From the NCBI GenBank assembly GCA_003725745.1, contig RHDP01000002.1:55032-119031 (forward strand): a DNA stretch of 64,000 bases, in the 5' to 3' direction. Source of the DNA: Streptomyces sp. I6. Its GTDB lineage: Bacteria > Actinomycetota > Actinomycetes > Streptomycetales > Streptomycetaceae. Within the stretch, counting starts at the first letter, position 1. The number at the start of each line of letters is the position of its first letter. The notes under the pieces were generated by a model. It was not told where the DNA came from and searched no databases. It was given only the letters and a program-made list of their open reading frames with translations. Position numbers and translations under genes: made by a program. Shown here piece after piece: positions 20,185 through 29,161 of this stretch.

Positions 20185-21050
20185 CTACGGGACGGGTGCC
20201 GGCCGGGGCCCGGGGCCGCCGTCGTCCAGGAGGACGTACGGGTCGTCCATCTCGTACCAGCCGAGGCCGGGCGGGCAGCGGTCGTAGCCGAGCAGCCGTC
20301 GCACCTCCTCCGGGTAGGCCAGGACGGACTCCCGGGGCACCGCGAGGTACTGGTTCTCCTCCTGGCGGAGGTTGCCGAGATCGAGCGCGATGGTCAGGCC
20401 CGTACGCGGGGTGTCCGTGGTGTTGGCGCCGCCCCGTGGTAGACCCCGCCGAGCCAGATCAGGCCCGAACCGGCCCGCATCTCGGTGGGGAAGGCCTCCT
20501 CGGCCCGCGGCGGGCGCTCGTCGTCCCAGTGATGGCTGCCGGGGATCATCAGGGTGCCGCCGTTGTCGGCGGTGAAGTCGCTCATGGCCAGCATCAGCTG
20601 CACCCGGCTGGTGGGGCCGGGGTGGCGGCGCAGGTGGAGCGCGTCGTCCCGGTGCAGGGGCTGCTTGCCCTGGCCGTGGTGGATCTGGATGGCCTGGGTG
20701 CCGCTGATCTGGACGGTCGGCACGAGAGCGGTACGGGACCGGCCGATCCAGACATGGACCGGCTGCTGCATGATCCGGCGGGCGGCGCCCAGGAACAGAG
20801 GGTGCGTCACCACCGGGGTGAGGCGGTTGGTCCGGGCGAAGATGGAGGAGACCCGGCGGGTGCGGGTCCCGTTGTACCAGTCGCCGCTGTAGTCGCGGGC
20901 GTCGAGGGCGGGGCCCAGGTCGTCCCACAGCGCCTTGAGGGTGCCGGCGTCCGCGAGGTCCTCGACGATCAGCGCTCCGTCGCGCTCGAGGATCTCCACG
21001 GCCTCCTCGAGGCCGCTGTCGGGTGCGACCCGTCGAAGACCAGCCGTCAC
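20185..21050 (-). CDS. PhyH-type Fe(II)/2-oxoglutarate dioxygenase, coupled to the carrier protein gene; one frameshift
   Basis: The corrected product is about 288 aa. The iron ligands fit the family: His and Asp in QPLHRDDAL, and the distal His in LGGVYHGGGANTTD once the frame is repaired. TPRTGLTIALDLG supplies the 2-oxoglutarate-binding Arg. The frame breaks in a four-base C-run (plus-strand 20432-20435); one extra base restores it. The GTG start at 21050 overlaps the stop of the carrier-protein gene (GTGA), so the two proteins should be made together. That coupling suggests the dioxygenase may act on a carrier-bound substrate, for example hydroxylation of an amino acid, but this is inference. 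The C-terminus ends at 20185. Confidence 0.78.
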
Positions 21051-21310
21051 GGCGTCACCTTGGTGCCGCCGGAACGGGCCTCGACGAGGCGGACGAGGGA
21101 CTCGAGGGTCGGGTCCTCCTCGAAGATGTCGCCGACCTCGATCTCCGCGCCGAGTTCCTCCTCGATACGGATCACCAGGCGGGTGGCGGAGATGGACTCA
21201 CCGCCGGACTCGAAGAAGGTGGCCTCGGACCCGTTCCCGGGTGCGTCTCCGAGAACCTCGGTCCAGATCTTCCTCACCGTCTCAGCGGCCGTCGCCACAT
21301 CGGTGCTCAT
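21047..21310 (-). CDS. Free-standing peptidyl carrier protein (SgcC2-like)
   Basis: The 87-aa protein has the four-helix carrier fold with the phosphopantetheine site FESGGESISATRL (Ser39). The acidic patch EEELGAEIEVGDIFEEDPT is usual for carrier proteins. A stand-alone carrier is the partner needed by the adenylation enzyme at 9316, which has no thiolation domain, and by the free condensation enzyme at 13817. In C-1027 the equivalent SgcC2 carries beta-tyrosine through hydroxylation and transfer. It overlaps the PhyH gene by GTGA and follows the prephenate dehydrogenase gene by 55 bases. ATG 21310 has a GGGAGAG ribosome site. Confidence 0.88.
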   Translation of the reverse strand: MSTDVATAAETVRKIWTEVLGDAPGNGSEATFFESGGESISATRLVIRIEEELGAEIEVGDIFEEDPTLESLVRLVEARSGGTKVTP

Positions 21311-21365
21311 GCGCTGCTCTCCCTCTCCCGTCGGGCCGCCCACCGGGGCGGGTGCGGTGGCAGCT

Positions 21366-22261
21366 TCACACCCGCGTCCGGGAGCGGGCATCTCCTGGAT
21401 TGCGGGACCCGGTGGCGTCGAGCAGGGCGGCCCGCCCGCGACGGCCCTGGAGGAGCAGTCCGCCGACGGAGACGGAGCAGGTGTCGCCGCCGTCCCTCAA
21501 CGCCGACGCCATCAGGGCGAGATCGGCGGCCACGCGCTCCACCGAGGCGGCCACGGCGGGGGCGTTGTGGGTGAGGATGTCGCTCCACAGGCCGGGGTCC
21601 GAGGCGGCGATCCGCGTGGTGTCGCGCAGACCGCCGCCCGCGAGGGCGAGGACGTCGGGAGCGGTGTCCGCGAGCTGGGCCGCGAGCGCGACGGCCACCA
21701 GCATCGGGGTGTGGGAGACGGTGGCGACGGCCTCGTCGTGGGCCGCGGGCGGCATCGTGTGCGGAACCGCGCCGCACAGGGAGACGAGTTCCTCGACCGC
21801 GGCCACGGCCTCGGGGTGGACGGAGGGGCCGGGGCACAGGATCCAGGGCCGGCCGGCGAACAGGCCGGGCTCCGCGGCGGCCGTGCCGGACGGTCCCCGT
21901 CCGGCCATCGGGTGCCCGGGAACGTACCCGCGCAGGTCGCAGCCGCGCAGCACGGCCTCCTCCCAGATCAGCCCCTTGGCCGCGGCCACATCGGTGTAGG
22001 CACGGCCCAGCCCGCGGGCCTGGGCTTCGTAGAGCACGTCCACGACGGCGGACGGCGGGGTGGCGACGACGACGAGGTCGGCGGGCGGGGCGTCCGGTGC
22101 CAGCGGGGCGCCGGCCCCCCGGCCGGCGCCCAGCGCCACCGCCGCGGGGTCCAGGTCGGCGAGGGAGACGGCGATCCCGGCGCGGGTGAGGCGCAGAGCG
22201 AGGGAGGTGCCGATCAGTCCGCAGCCGATCACGGTGACGCTGCGCAGTCGGGGCGGCTCAT
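21366..22261 (-). CDS. Prephenate dehydrogenase (TyrA-like), one frameshift near the start
   Basis: The corrected product is about 298 aa. It has an N-terminal Rossmann fold VTVIGCGLIGTSLALRL, the motif VPGHPMAGRGPSGT (catalytic His in GHPMAG), and SHTPMLVAVALA with the second conserved His. The natural start is ATG 22261, with AGGAG six bases upstream. Seven codons later a G/C run (plus-strand 22250-22253) lacks one base; adding it reads M-S-R-P-R-L-R-S-V-T-V-I-G. The enzyme oxidises prephenate to 4-hydroxyphenylpyruvate. A pathway-dedicated copy would raise tyrosine supply for the aminomutase, which fits its position next to the carrier protein gene. Confidence 0.85.
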
Positions 22262-22357
22262 GGTGACTCCTGGTGGGCTTCTGCTCTGCGCGGGCGGCCG
22301 GGGCCGCCGGGCGGGGACGGGGGCCGCCGGGCGGCCCGGCGGCGGCACGGGGGCGGG

Positions 22358-23164
22358 TCAGTCGCAGCACGGGTCGGCGAACTGTCCGGGGGCCCGGCCC
22401 TCTCCGGCGGGACCGCGGTAGGCCTGGGCGATGTCGAGCCAGCGGTCTGCCTCGTCGCCGGCGGCGGTCAGGGCGAGGTCGTCGCGGTGACGGCGCCGGG
22501 TCACCAGGAGGCAGAAGTCGTGGACGGGGCCGGTGATCTTCTGCGCGGCGTCCTCGGGGCCGAAGGCGAGCACCTCGCCGGCGGGGGTGGTGAGCTCGAA
22601 GCGGAACGGCTCCTCCGGCGGGGTCAGGCCGCGGGAGAGGTATCCGAAGTCGCGTGTCAGTACCGCGAATCGGGCGAGGTGGCGAAGGCGCTCGGTGGGC
22701 TCGCGGCGCACCCCGAGGGCGTCGGCGATGTCCTGTCCGTGACCGAAGAGCTCCATGATTCCGGCGGAGGCCAGGACGGCCGGGGGCAGCGGGTTGACCA
22801 GCCACGGCACCACCGAGTTCTCCGGGACCGCGGCCAGCGCCTCGACCGAGGCGTCGCCCTCGCTGCGGAACCGGGCGAGCAGTTCGTTCGGCGGGAAGCA
22901 GTTGAACTGCTGGAGGGCGGCGTTGACGGCTCCGTCGAAGTTCTGGGAGGCCGAGGCGGCGATGCCCTTGAAGGTGTCCGGGTCGGCGGCGGCCGTCTTG
23001 GCGAGCCGGAAGATGAAGGTCAGATGGGCGACCTGGTCCGCGACGTTCCAGCCGGGGGCCGGGGTGGGCTTGCTCCAGTCGGCCTCGTCGATGTCGCGGA
23101 CGAGGTTCTCGACCTCGTCGATGTCGGCGGCCAGTGCCTTGAGTACGTCGTTGAGGGTGTCCAT
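22358..23164 (-). CDS. DinB-fold/maleylpyruvate isomerase-like protein (TIGR03084 type)
   Basis: The 268-aa product starts with a four-helix DinB/mycothiol-dependent domain: DEADWSKPTPAPGWNVADQV followed by AHLTFIF supplies the first metal histidine, and MELFGHGQDIADALG supplies the second part. The C-terminal half is a small alpha/beta domain ending in a basic tail. Members bind a metal and often use mycothiol, as in maleylpyruvate isomerase, but the TIGR03084 group has no assigned reaction. It is the first gene of the transcript that runs on to TyrA, the carrier protein and PhyH. Near-identical 18-base repeats lie just upstream (23204-23252). Confidence 0.72.
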   Translation of the reverse strand: MDTLNDVLKALAADIDEVENLVRDIDEADWSKPTPAPGWNVADQVAHLTFIFRLAKTAAADPDTFKGIAASASQNFDGAVNAALQQFNCFPPNELLARFRSEGDASVEALAAVPENSVVPWLVNPLPPAVLASAGIMELFGHGQDIADALGVRREPTERLRHLARFAVLTRDFGYLSRGLTPPEEPFRFELTTPAGEVLAFGPEDAAQKITGPVHDFCLLVTRRRHRDDLALTAAGDEADRWLDIAQAYRGPAGEGRAPGQFADPCCD

Positions 23165-23203
23165 GTCCTGCTCACTCCCGAAAGGTAGGTCCGAGGTTGA
23201 TTG

Positions 23204-23252
23204 TTTGATGCAACTCACTGGAGCCGTTGAGTCCTTTGACGCAACTCACTGG
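23204..23252. repeat. Two 18-bp direct repeats in the promoter region of the 23164->20185 operon
   Basis: TTTGATGCAACTCACTGG (23204-23221) and TTTGACGCAACTCACTGG (23235-23252) differ by one base with a 31-base period (three helical turns). Between them ACTCA...TGAGT forms an inverted repeat. The core GACGCAACTC resembles CACGCAACTC upstream of the HxlR gene (41712-41730). This looks like a pair of activator or repressor sites for the DinB-TyrA-PCP-PhyH transcript. Confidence 0.45.
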
Positions 23253-24920
23253 TCAGACGCCGGCGAGCTGCTTCTTCCGCAGCAGCGGCAGTACGGCGTT
23301 GCGTCCGCTCTTGTAGCCCGTGGGGGCGGGGGCGCCGTAGGTGACGGCGATGCCCTTGGCCCGGGCGGTGGCCACGATGTGCGGCACGGCGCGCTCGGCG
23401 AGGGCGGCGATGGTCATGGCCGGGTTGACGGTGAGGGCGCCGGGGACGGCGGATCCGTCGGTGACGAAGATGCCGGAGTGGCCGCGCAGTTCGTTGGTGT
23501 CGTCGAGAGCCGAGGTGTGCGGGTCGTCGCCCATGCGGCAGGACGCCAGGGGGTGCACGGTGTAGGCGCCGACGAGGTCGTTGGTCCACGGCATCACCTT
23601 GGCGAGGCCGTCCTTCTCCAGGATCTCCTTCACATCGGCGTCGGCCTGGTTCCATCCGTGCCAGGTGTTCTCGGTCGGCTTGTACGAGAGGTTGCCGCGG
23701 CCGAGCATCTGCTGGGAGATGCGGTGGGAGTTGCCGGTGGCCGGCGGCGGGCCGAAGACGCCCTCGTTGTCGTCCTCGGTCATGCAGAAGATCGTCAGCC
23801 AGGACTTCCAGTGCTTGAGGATCTCCTTCTTCTCCTTGCCGAACCAGGTCGGTCCGGAGGCGTCGGGCACCTGGGCGAGGATGGTGCCGAGGCCCGGCGG
23901 GAAGTAGAGCTGCTCCAGGGAGTAGCGGGAGTACTCGGGCAGGGAGCCGTCGAGCTTGTCCCAGCTCGCCACGGTCGGGCCCTTGCCGATCGCGTTGGCG
24001 CCGTAGGGCAGCTGCCCGTCGCCGCGGCTCAGGCCGAGGATCTCGGCGACCTTGTCCTCGTTGAGGATGGCGGTGTTGAGGCGTTCTCCGTTGCCGGAGA
24101 AGTAGCGGCCGACCGCATGCGGCATCGTGCCGAGGTGGGCCTCGCTGCGCTGCAGGATGACCGGGGTGGCGGCGGCGCCGGCGGCCATCACGACGATCTT
24201 GGCCTCGATGACGCCGGAGCCGCTCTGCAGGCGGTAGTCCTCGTCGTCGACGATGTTGTAGTGGACCCGGTAGTCGCCCTCGGGGGTCCGCTCCAGGTAC
24301 TGCACCTCGTGCAGCGGGCGGATCTCCGCGCCGTGGGCGAGCGCGCCGGGCAGGTAGTTGACGGTCAGCGACTGCTTCGCCTCGAAGCGGCAGCCCGCCA
24401 TCATGAAGTTGCAGTTGACGCACTTGGAGTTGTCGATGGCCGCGGCGAGCGGGTTGGCGGTGCGTCCGGCGTGGTTGCAGGCCGCGGCCCACAGGCCGCC
24501 CGCGTAGGAGGCGTCGCTCCAGTCCTGCTTGCTGACCGAGAGGGACTCCTCGATCCGGTCGTACCACGGGTCGAGGGTCTCGCGGCTGACGGACTTCGGC
24601 CACATCCGGCGACCGATACTGCCGTGCCGGTCGAAGACGAACCTGGGAGCGCGCGGCATGGCGGCGAAGTAGACGACGCTGCCGCCGCCGACGCAGTTGC
24701 CGCCCAGCACGCTCATGCCGTCGCCGACGACGAAGTCGAAGATCCGGGTGTAGGAGGAGCCGAGCTTGTAGTCGTGCTCGAACTCGTCGTTCTTCAGCCA
24801 GGGCCCTCGCTCCAGGACGGTGACCTTGGCGCCGCCGGCGGCCAGGTGGTAGGCGGCGATCGCGCCGCCGAACCCGCTGCCGATGACCAGGACGTCGGTC
24901 TTCTCGGTCGTGCCGCTCAT
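23253..24920 (-). CDS. GMC-family FAD oxidoreductase (cholesterol oxidase-like)
   Basis: The 555-aa protein starts with DVLVIGSGFGGAIAAYHLAA (FAD-binding GxGxxG). It then has GGNCVGGGSVVYFAAMPRAP, a Cys-rich segment KCVNCNFMMAGC, and the C-terminal family block VTDGSAVPGALTVNPAMTIA. HPLASCRMG contains the active-site His region. GMC enzymes oxidise alcohols to aldehydes or ketones with O2 or another acceptor. No Tat or Sec signal is seen, so it is cytoplasmic. Its ATG overlaps the stop of the small upstream gene (ATGA), the arrangement of gluconate-dehydrogenase-like complexes. The substrate is unknown; an alcohol on the enediyne core is plausible. Confidence 0.85.
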   Translation of the reverse strand: MSGTTEKTDVLVIGSGFGGAIAAYHLAAGGAKVTVLERGPWLKNDEFEHDYKLGSSYTRIFDFVVGDGMSVLGGNCVGGGSVVYFAAMPRAPRFVFDRHGSIGRRMWPKSVSRETLDPWYDRIEESLSVSKQDWSDASYAGGLWAAACNHAGRTANPLAAAIDNSKCVNCNFMMAGCRFEAKQSLTVNYLPGALAHGAEIRPLHEVQYLERTPEGDYRVHYNIVDDEDYRLQSGSGVIEAKIVVMAAGAAATPVILQRSEAHLGTMPHAVGRYFSGNGERLNTAILNEDKVAEILGLSRGDGQLPYGANAIGKGPTVASWDKLDGSLPEYSRYSLEQLYFPPGLGTILAQVPDASGPTWFGKEKKEILKHWKSWLTIFCMTEDDNEGVFGPPPATGNSHRISQQMLGRGNLSYKPTENTWHGWNQADADVKEILEKDGLAKVMPWTNDLVGAYTVHPLASCRMGDDPHTSALDDTNELRGHSGIFVTDGSAVPGALTVNPAMTIAALAERAVPHIVATARAKGIAVTYGAPAPTGYKSGRNAVLPLLRKKQLAGV

Positions 24921-25513
24921 GCTGGGCTCCCGGAGTGGGTGGTGTCGGGGTGGAGGTCGGCGAGCTGGCGGCCGTAGCCGAAGTCCTGGAAGCGCCACAG
25001 TCCGTCGGCGTCCGGGACGGTGATGCCCATGGCCGCCAGGCCCGGGTGGCCGTTCTCGATGGACTCGTCGGTGTGCAGATGGGCGGCGGAGTCGAAGGCC
25101 ATGTTGCAGAAGAGGGAGAGCAGGACCCAGAAGTCCTTCTCCGGGTGGCCCGGCGTCGTCAGTTCCTCGATGAGCCGGACGCGGTCGTCGTAGTCGAGGG
25201 ACACGAACGGCGGGACGGTCCCGTCGAGCGTGCGGCCGGTCTTCTCGGCGTACGCCCTGGCATGGTCGTTGACCCGGCTCGCCAGGTCCTCGAGCCCGTC
25301 GTGGATGCCGGTGGCGTCCCAGCGGAGCAGGTCGAGGGCTCCGCAGGCGACCGCGCCGCCGCCGGTGCTGACTCCGGCGACGGCCCGGTCTCCGGGCCAG
25401 CGCTTCTCCCCCGGCACGATGGTGTCCGCGTAGGCCTCGAGGGTGACGGTGGCGGCTTCTGCGATGTCGACCTTGCGCTCGGGGATCCTTCTGATCCTTC
25501 TCACGGCAGTCAA
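24917..25513 (-). CDS. Small partner of the GMC oxidoreductase (DUF5987-like)
   Basis: The 198-aa product contains the segment TLEAYADTIVPGEKRWPGD, which resembles the beginning of gluconate 2-dehydrogenase subunit 3 proteins. A helical middle and the ending LWRFQDFGYGRQLADLHPD follow. I associate this pattern with DUF5987 proteins found next to GMC oxidoreductases. No signal peptide is present. The start is TTG 25513 with GGAGG five bases upstream. The ATGA overlap with the GMC gene indicates coupled synthesis and probably a two-subunit enzyme. The function alone is unknown; it may help FAD insertion or electron transfer. Confidence 0.65.
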   Translation of the reverse strand: MTAVRRIRRIPERKVDIAEAATVTLEAYADTIVPGEKRWPGDRAVAGVSTGGGAVACGALDLLRWDATGIHDGLEDLASRVNDHARAYAEKTGRTLDGTVPPFVSLDYDDRVRLIEELTTPGHPEKDFWVLLSLFCNMAFDSAAHLHTDESIENGHPGLAAMGITVPDADGLWRFQDFGYGRQLADLHPDTTHSGSPA

Positions 25514-25787
25514 CTCATCCTCCAGGCGGTTGGTGGGGACTTCCTGCTGGCGACGAGAAGAACGTAGAACTGCTGAGTTCTTTCAAACAACCAACACATG
25601 CGGCGTTCACCGAACGCGAGTTGCACCACACAACCAGGCGAAGTCGAAGCATCGCCCCCACCTGACCACAAAGAAAAACGGTCGACCGGTTATATTCTGG
25701 GGTGCGTGTCGCGTTCCGTGGTTCCCAGGCCTCCTGCGGATACGAGGCGGAACGCAGTGGCGGCCCTATCCGACCCAGGGGGTGGAG
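25514..25787. promoter_or_regulatory. Divergent promoter region of GMC operon and pathway regulators, with inverted repeats
   Basis: This 274-base A/T-rich region (for this genome) separates the minus-strand DUF5987/GMC pair from the plus-strand StrR-like gene. GCGTTCACCGAACGC at 25603-25617 is a perfect 6-3-6 inverted repeat. AGAACT...AGTTCT at 25566-25581 is another. A TATATT box at 25691-25696 is a possible -10 for the regulator gene. The first repeat could be a self-binding site of the StrR-like regulator, but the match to the StrR consensus is only partial. Confidence 0.45.
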
Positions 25788-26888
25788 ATGGAGAGCACGG
25801 ACAAGCGCCTGGAACTGCCCACGAACTTCACTCACCGGGTCCACATAGCGGCCCTCCTCCCGGCGGACTCACCACGGTTGAACGGTGTCGACGAGAGCCA
25901 TGTACGACGACTCGCCGACACCTACGCCTCGCTTCCGCCGATCCTCGTCCACCGTCCGACGATGCGCGTCATCGACGGCTCGCACCGGGTGGCGGCCGCC
26001 GCGCTCGTCGGCCAGGACAGCGTGGAGGCGCACTACTTCGACGGCCCCGAGGAGGACCTCTTCCTGCGGTCGGTGTCCGCGAACACGGCGCACGGCCTCC
26101 CCCTGACGGTCGGCGACCGCAAGGCCGCCGCGGCACGCATCCTGCGCTCGCACACGGACCTGTCCGACCGCGCCGTGGCCACCTACACCGGCCTCGACGC
26201 GAAGACGGTCGCCGCCGTGCGCCGCAGTTCAACCGAGGATGCGACACGGTCGAACACACGTATAGGGAGCGACGGCAAGGCGCATCCCCTGGACCGCACC
26301 ACCGAGCGTCTGCACGCCGCCCGGCTGATGGCAAGCCGGCCGGATCTGCCGCTGCGGGCGATCGTCAAGGAGACCGGGCTGTCCCTCGGCACCGCCCATG
26401 ACGTGCGGCAGCGCCTGCGGCGCGGCGAGTCGCCGGTTCCCGACCAGCGCCGCGGTGCCGCGGCCGCCCCGGACCGCGCGACCATCACCGCCCCACCCGG
26501 CACCGGCCGGCCCGCCCCTTCCACGAGGCAAGGCCCGGGCAGACCCATGAGGCCGGCGGTGCGGCAGCCGACGGCCGGGACCGCGGGAAGCTCCGGACGG
26601 ACCCGGACCTCGCTGGAGACGCTGCGCAACCTCGCCGGGGACCCGTCGCTGCGCCACTCCGAAACCGGTCGGCACTTCCTGCGCTGGCTCCACACGCACT
26701 TCCTGGTGGACGACTCCTGGCGGCAGCAGCTCGACGCCGTCCCCCCGCACTGCACGGCCACGGTGGCCGAACTCGCCCTGCAGTGCGCGCAGACCTGGCG
26801 CAGGTTCGCCGAGGACCTGAGCAGCAGGCGCCTGACCGACATCGCGCCCGCCCCCACCGCACGGCCCGCCTCGGAATCCCGGCACTGA
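25788..26888 (+). CDS. StrR/ParB-like pathway-specific transcriptional regulator
   Basis: The 366-aa protein begins with a ParB-type domain: ADTYASLPPILVHRPTMRVI followed by DGSHRVAAA, where the family has the DGxHR motif. HTH segments follow (SDRAVATYTGLDAKTVAAVR and LPLRAIVKETGLSLGTAHDV). The Arg/Pro-rich linker leads to a helical C-terminus containing LRHSETGRHFLRWLHTHFLV. This is the architecture of StrR/TylR-type activators of antibiotic clusters, not of chromosome partition proteins. C-1027 has comparable StrR-like and AraC-like regulators side by side, as here. ATG 25788 is preceded by AGGGGG. It is likely a cluster-specific activator. Confidence 0.82.
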   Translation: MESTDKRLELPTNFTHRVHIAALLPADSPRLNGVDESHVRRLADTYASLPPILVHRPTMRVIDGSHRVAAAALVGQDSVEAHYFDGPEEDLFLRSVSANTAHGLPLTVGDRKAAAARILRSHTDLSDRAVATYTGLDAKTVAAVRRSSTEDATRSNTRIGSDGKAHPLDRTTERLHAARLMASRPDLPLRAIVKETGLSLGTAHDVRQRLRRGESPVPDQRRGAAAAPDRATITAPPGTGRPAPSTRQGPGRPMRPAVRQPTAGTAGSSGRTRTSLETLRNLAGDPSLRHSETGRHFLRWLHTHFLVDDSWRQQLDAVPPHCTATVAELALQCAQTWRRFAEDLSSRRLTDIAPAPTARPASESRH

Positions 26889-26927
26889 CGAGGCCGGACA
26901 TCGTCAACTCAACGACAGGGAGAAACG

Positions 26928-27697
26928 GTGACCTCCACCGCCATCGAGCGTGCCGTCCGCAATGTGATCCAGGATATGCACACAAATCTCGGTCAGGATC
27001 TGACGATTGACGACATGGCCCGCACCGCCATGTTCAGCAAGTTCCATTTCACCCGGGCATTCCGAGACGTGACCGGTACGTCTCCCGGCCGCTTTCTGTC
27101 CGCTCTTCGGCTCCAGGAGGCGAAACGCCTCCTCGTCGACACCGGATTCAGCGTCGCCGACATCAGCAGCCAGGTCGGATACAGCAGTGTGGGCACTTTC
27201 AGCTCGCGCTTCAAAGCATGCGTCGGCGTTTCTCCGAGCATGTTCCGGGAGCTCGGCGGATTCACGCCCGCCATTGAGACCGACCCGACCGGAGACGACA
27301 TCTCCTCGAGCAACACCCTGCGCGGCCGCATCGCCCTTCCCGAAGGCCGCGCCCCGGGCAACTGCTTCCTCGGCCTCTTCCCCGCGCCCGTCCCGCAGGG
27401 CAGCCCGTGCGCTGCGCCGTCCTGGACGGCCCCGGCTCCTTCGAGCTGCGCGACATCCCGTCCGGCACCTGGTACGTGCTCGTCCACTCGGTCCCGTACG
27501 GCTACGAGCACCTGGCGTCGGGCACCGGTGACGAGGACGTCGTGTCCGTCGGCCGCTACGGGCCGGTCACCGCGCACACCGACACCCTGCTGCTGCCCGT
27601 CGAGATCACGCTGCGCCCGGTGGAGTCCCTGGACCCGCCGGTCCTGATGGCCCTGCTCGACCTGCGGACCAACGCCCGGGAGCGCCACGCCGCCTGA
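26928..27697 (+). CDS. AraC-family regulator with extra C-terminal domain, one frameshift
   Basis: The corrected product is about 256 aa. The N-terminal half holds both AraC helix-turn-helix motifs (LTIDDMARTAMFSKFHFTRA and FSVADISSQVGYSSVGTFSS). The frame breaks at a C-run (27404-27406); with one base added, the sequence continues with a beta-rich domain (GSFELRDIPSGTWYVLVHSV). An HTH at the N-terminus and a sensory-like C-terminus is the reverse of classical AraC but is common in actinomycete antibiotic clusters. GTG 26928 has an AGGGAGA site. It lies 39 bases after the StrR-like gene and probably shares its transcript. Confidence 0.78.
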
Positions 27698-27744
27698 CGG
27701 CCGCGCACCACACCGGGACCACGCCCGGACCCATGCGAAGCCAC

Positions 27745-27788
27745 GAAGAAGGCCGGCCGCGGTGTTTCCACCGCGGCCGGCCTTCTTC
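27745..27788. terminator. Strong bidirectional intrinsic terminator
   Basis: A perfect 20-bp stem (27745-27764 with 27769-27788) and a TTTC loop lie between the convergent AraC (27697) and P450 (27812) genes. The flanking TTCTTCC supports termination of the leftward core operon. Confidence 0.9.
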
Positions 27789-27811
27789 CTTCCTCGTGCG
27801 TCCCGGCGTCC

Positions 27812-29161
27812 TCAGTCCGCCGGACGGACCGTCATCGGCAGTCCCCCGCGCATCCGCAGGGACATCATCGGCTCGGCGACCGCCTCGTGCCCTGGCAACA
27901 CGGCCAGGTCGAGATCCCGGGTGACCAACGCCGTGACGAACACCGCCTCCATCATGCCGAGGTTGCTGCCCACGCAGAAGCGCGGCCCCGCACCGAAGGG
28001 GATGTAGGCGTACCGCGGGCGGTTCGCGACCCGTGACGGGTCGAAGCGGCCCGGGTCGTACCGCTCCGGCTCCTCCCACAGATCCGGGTGGCGGTGCAGC
28101 GTGTACGGGCATATCAGCACGTCGGCGCCGGCCGGAACCGGGAACCCGCCGACCACGTCGTCGCTCTGGGCGACACGAGGAAGGATCCACACCGGCGGAT
28201 ACAGCCGCATGGCCTCCTGCACGGCCTGGGTCGTGTACGTGAGCTTGTGCAGGTCCTCCGCCTCCGGGACGCGGCCGCCGGCCAGCACGGAGCGGGCCTC
28301 CTCACGGACCAGATCGCGGATGTGCGGGTGGCGGGCGAGCAGCAGCAGGGTCCAGCCGAGCGTGCTCGCCGTCGTCTCGTGGCCGGCGAGCAGCAGCGTG
28401 ACCAGTTCCTCCTGGAGGAGCCGGCGGCCGGCGGCCGGGTCGCCGTGCTCCCGTGCCGCGAGGATCATCCGGGCGAACGCGTCGTCGGCGCCGTCGCCTT
28501 CGGTCATACGGGCGCTGCGATCGGCGACGAGTCCGGTGACGGTCCGGGTCAGTTCCCGGCGGGCCCTGCGGAACCGCCGCTGAGTCCCCAGCGGCACCCA
28601 GGTCGGCACCAGGCCCTGCGTGACCATGTCGAACATCGCCTGGTCCTGTACGGCCTCGAAGGCGTGAGCGATGCCGTCGTACCGGTCGAGGGCCGTGTCC
28701 ATCAGGGTCCGGCCCAGCACTCCGAGGGTCAGACCGGTCACCTCCCTCAGCACGTCCACGGGCCCCGCGCCGGCGCGGGCGGCAAGCAGCTCCACCAGCC
28801 GCGCGGACTCCTCCGCCACGGCCCCGGCCTGGGCGGCGATCCGGCCGGGCTTGAACGCGGGCTGCACATTGCGCCGCTGGGCGCGCCACAGCTCGCCCTC
28901 GCTGGTGAGCAGACCGTCGCCGAGTACCTTGCGGGACTCCACGAGGCCGATGCCCTTGTGGTAGTTGGCGGCGTTGTCCGCCAGCACGTGCTTGGCGTAG
29001 TCGGGCCGGTTGAAGATGTACATCTTCTTCGGGCCCATGGAGACCCGTACGGCGTCGGAGAGCGCCGCCGCGTCCCGCATCATGCCGAGCCGGTCGACCG
29101 CCAGCTTGCGCAGCAGACCGGGCAGGGCCCACACCGGCGGGCCCGGTGGACGGACGCTCAT
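27812..29161 (-). CDS. Cytochrome P450, second copy, last gene of the enediyne core operon
   Basis: The 449-aa P450 has the class common to fatty-acid and polyketide hydroxylases: I-helix LLLAGHETTAS, K-helix EAMRLYPPVW (ExxR), and heme loop FGAGPRFCVGSNLGMME with Cys near residue 396. Its style differs clearly from the P450 at 18814. The ATG overlaps the flavin reductase stop (ATGA). Being in the PKS operon, it is a candidate core-modifying oxygenase comparable to the P450s associated with enediyne cores (SgcE7/SgcD3 types). Which reaction it performs cannot be told from sequence. Confidence 0.88.
   Translation of the reverse strand: MSVRPPGPPVWALPGLLRKLAVDRLGMMRDAAALSDAVRVSMGPKKMYIFNRPDYAKHVLADNAANYHKGIGLVESRKVLGDGLLTSEGELWRAQRRNVQPAFKPGRIAAQAGAVAEESARLVELLAARAGAGPVDVLREVTGLTLGVLGRTLMDTALDRYDGIAHAFEAVQDQAMFDMVTQGLVPTWVPLGTQRRFRRARRELTRTVTGLVADRSARMTEGDGADDAFARMILAAREHGDPAAGRRLLQEELVTLLLAGHETTASTLGWTLLLLARHPHIRDLVREEARSVLAGGRVPEAEDLHKLTYTTQAVQEAMRLYPPVWILPRVAQSDDVVGGFPVPAGADVLICPYTLHRHPDLWEEPERYDPGRFDPSRVANRPRYAYIPFGAGPRFCVGSNLGMMEAVFVTALVTRDLDLAVLPGHEAVAEPMMSLRMRGGLPMTVRPAD

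Noticed and set aside
25788-26888. Chromosome or plasmid partition ParB
   Set aside because: It has a ParB-like domain but no ParA partner nearby, and it sits beside an AraC gene within biosynthetic genes. The StrR-type regulator architecture fits better; the real ParB is at 50692.
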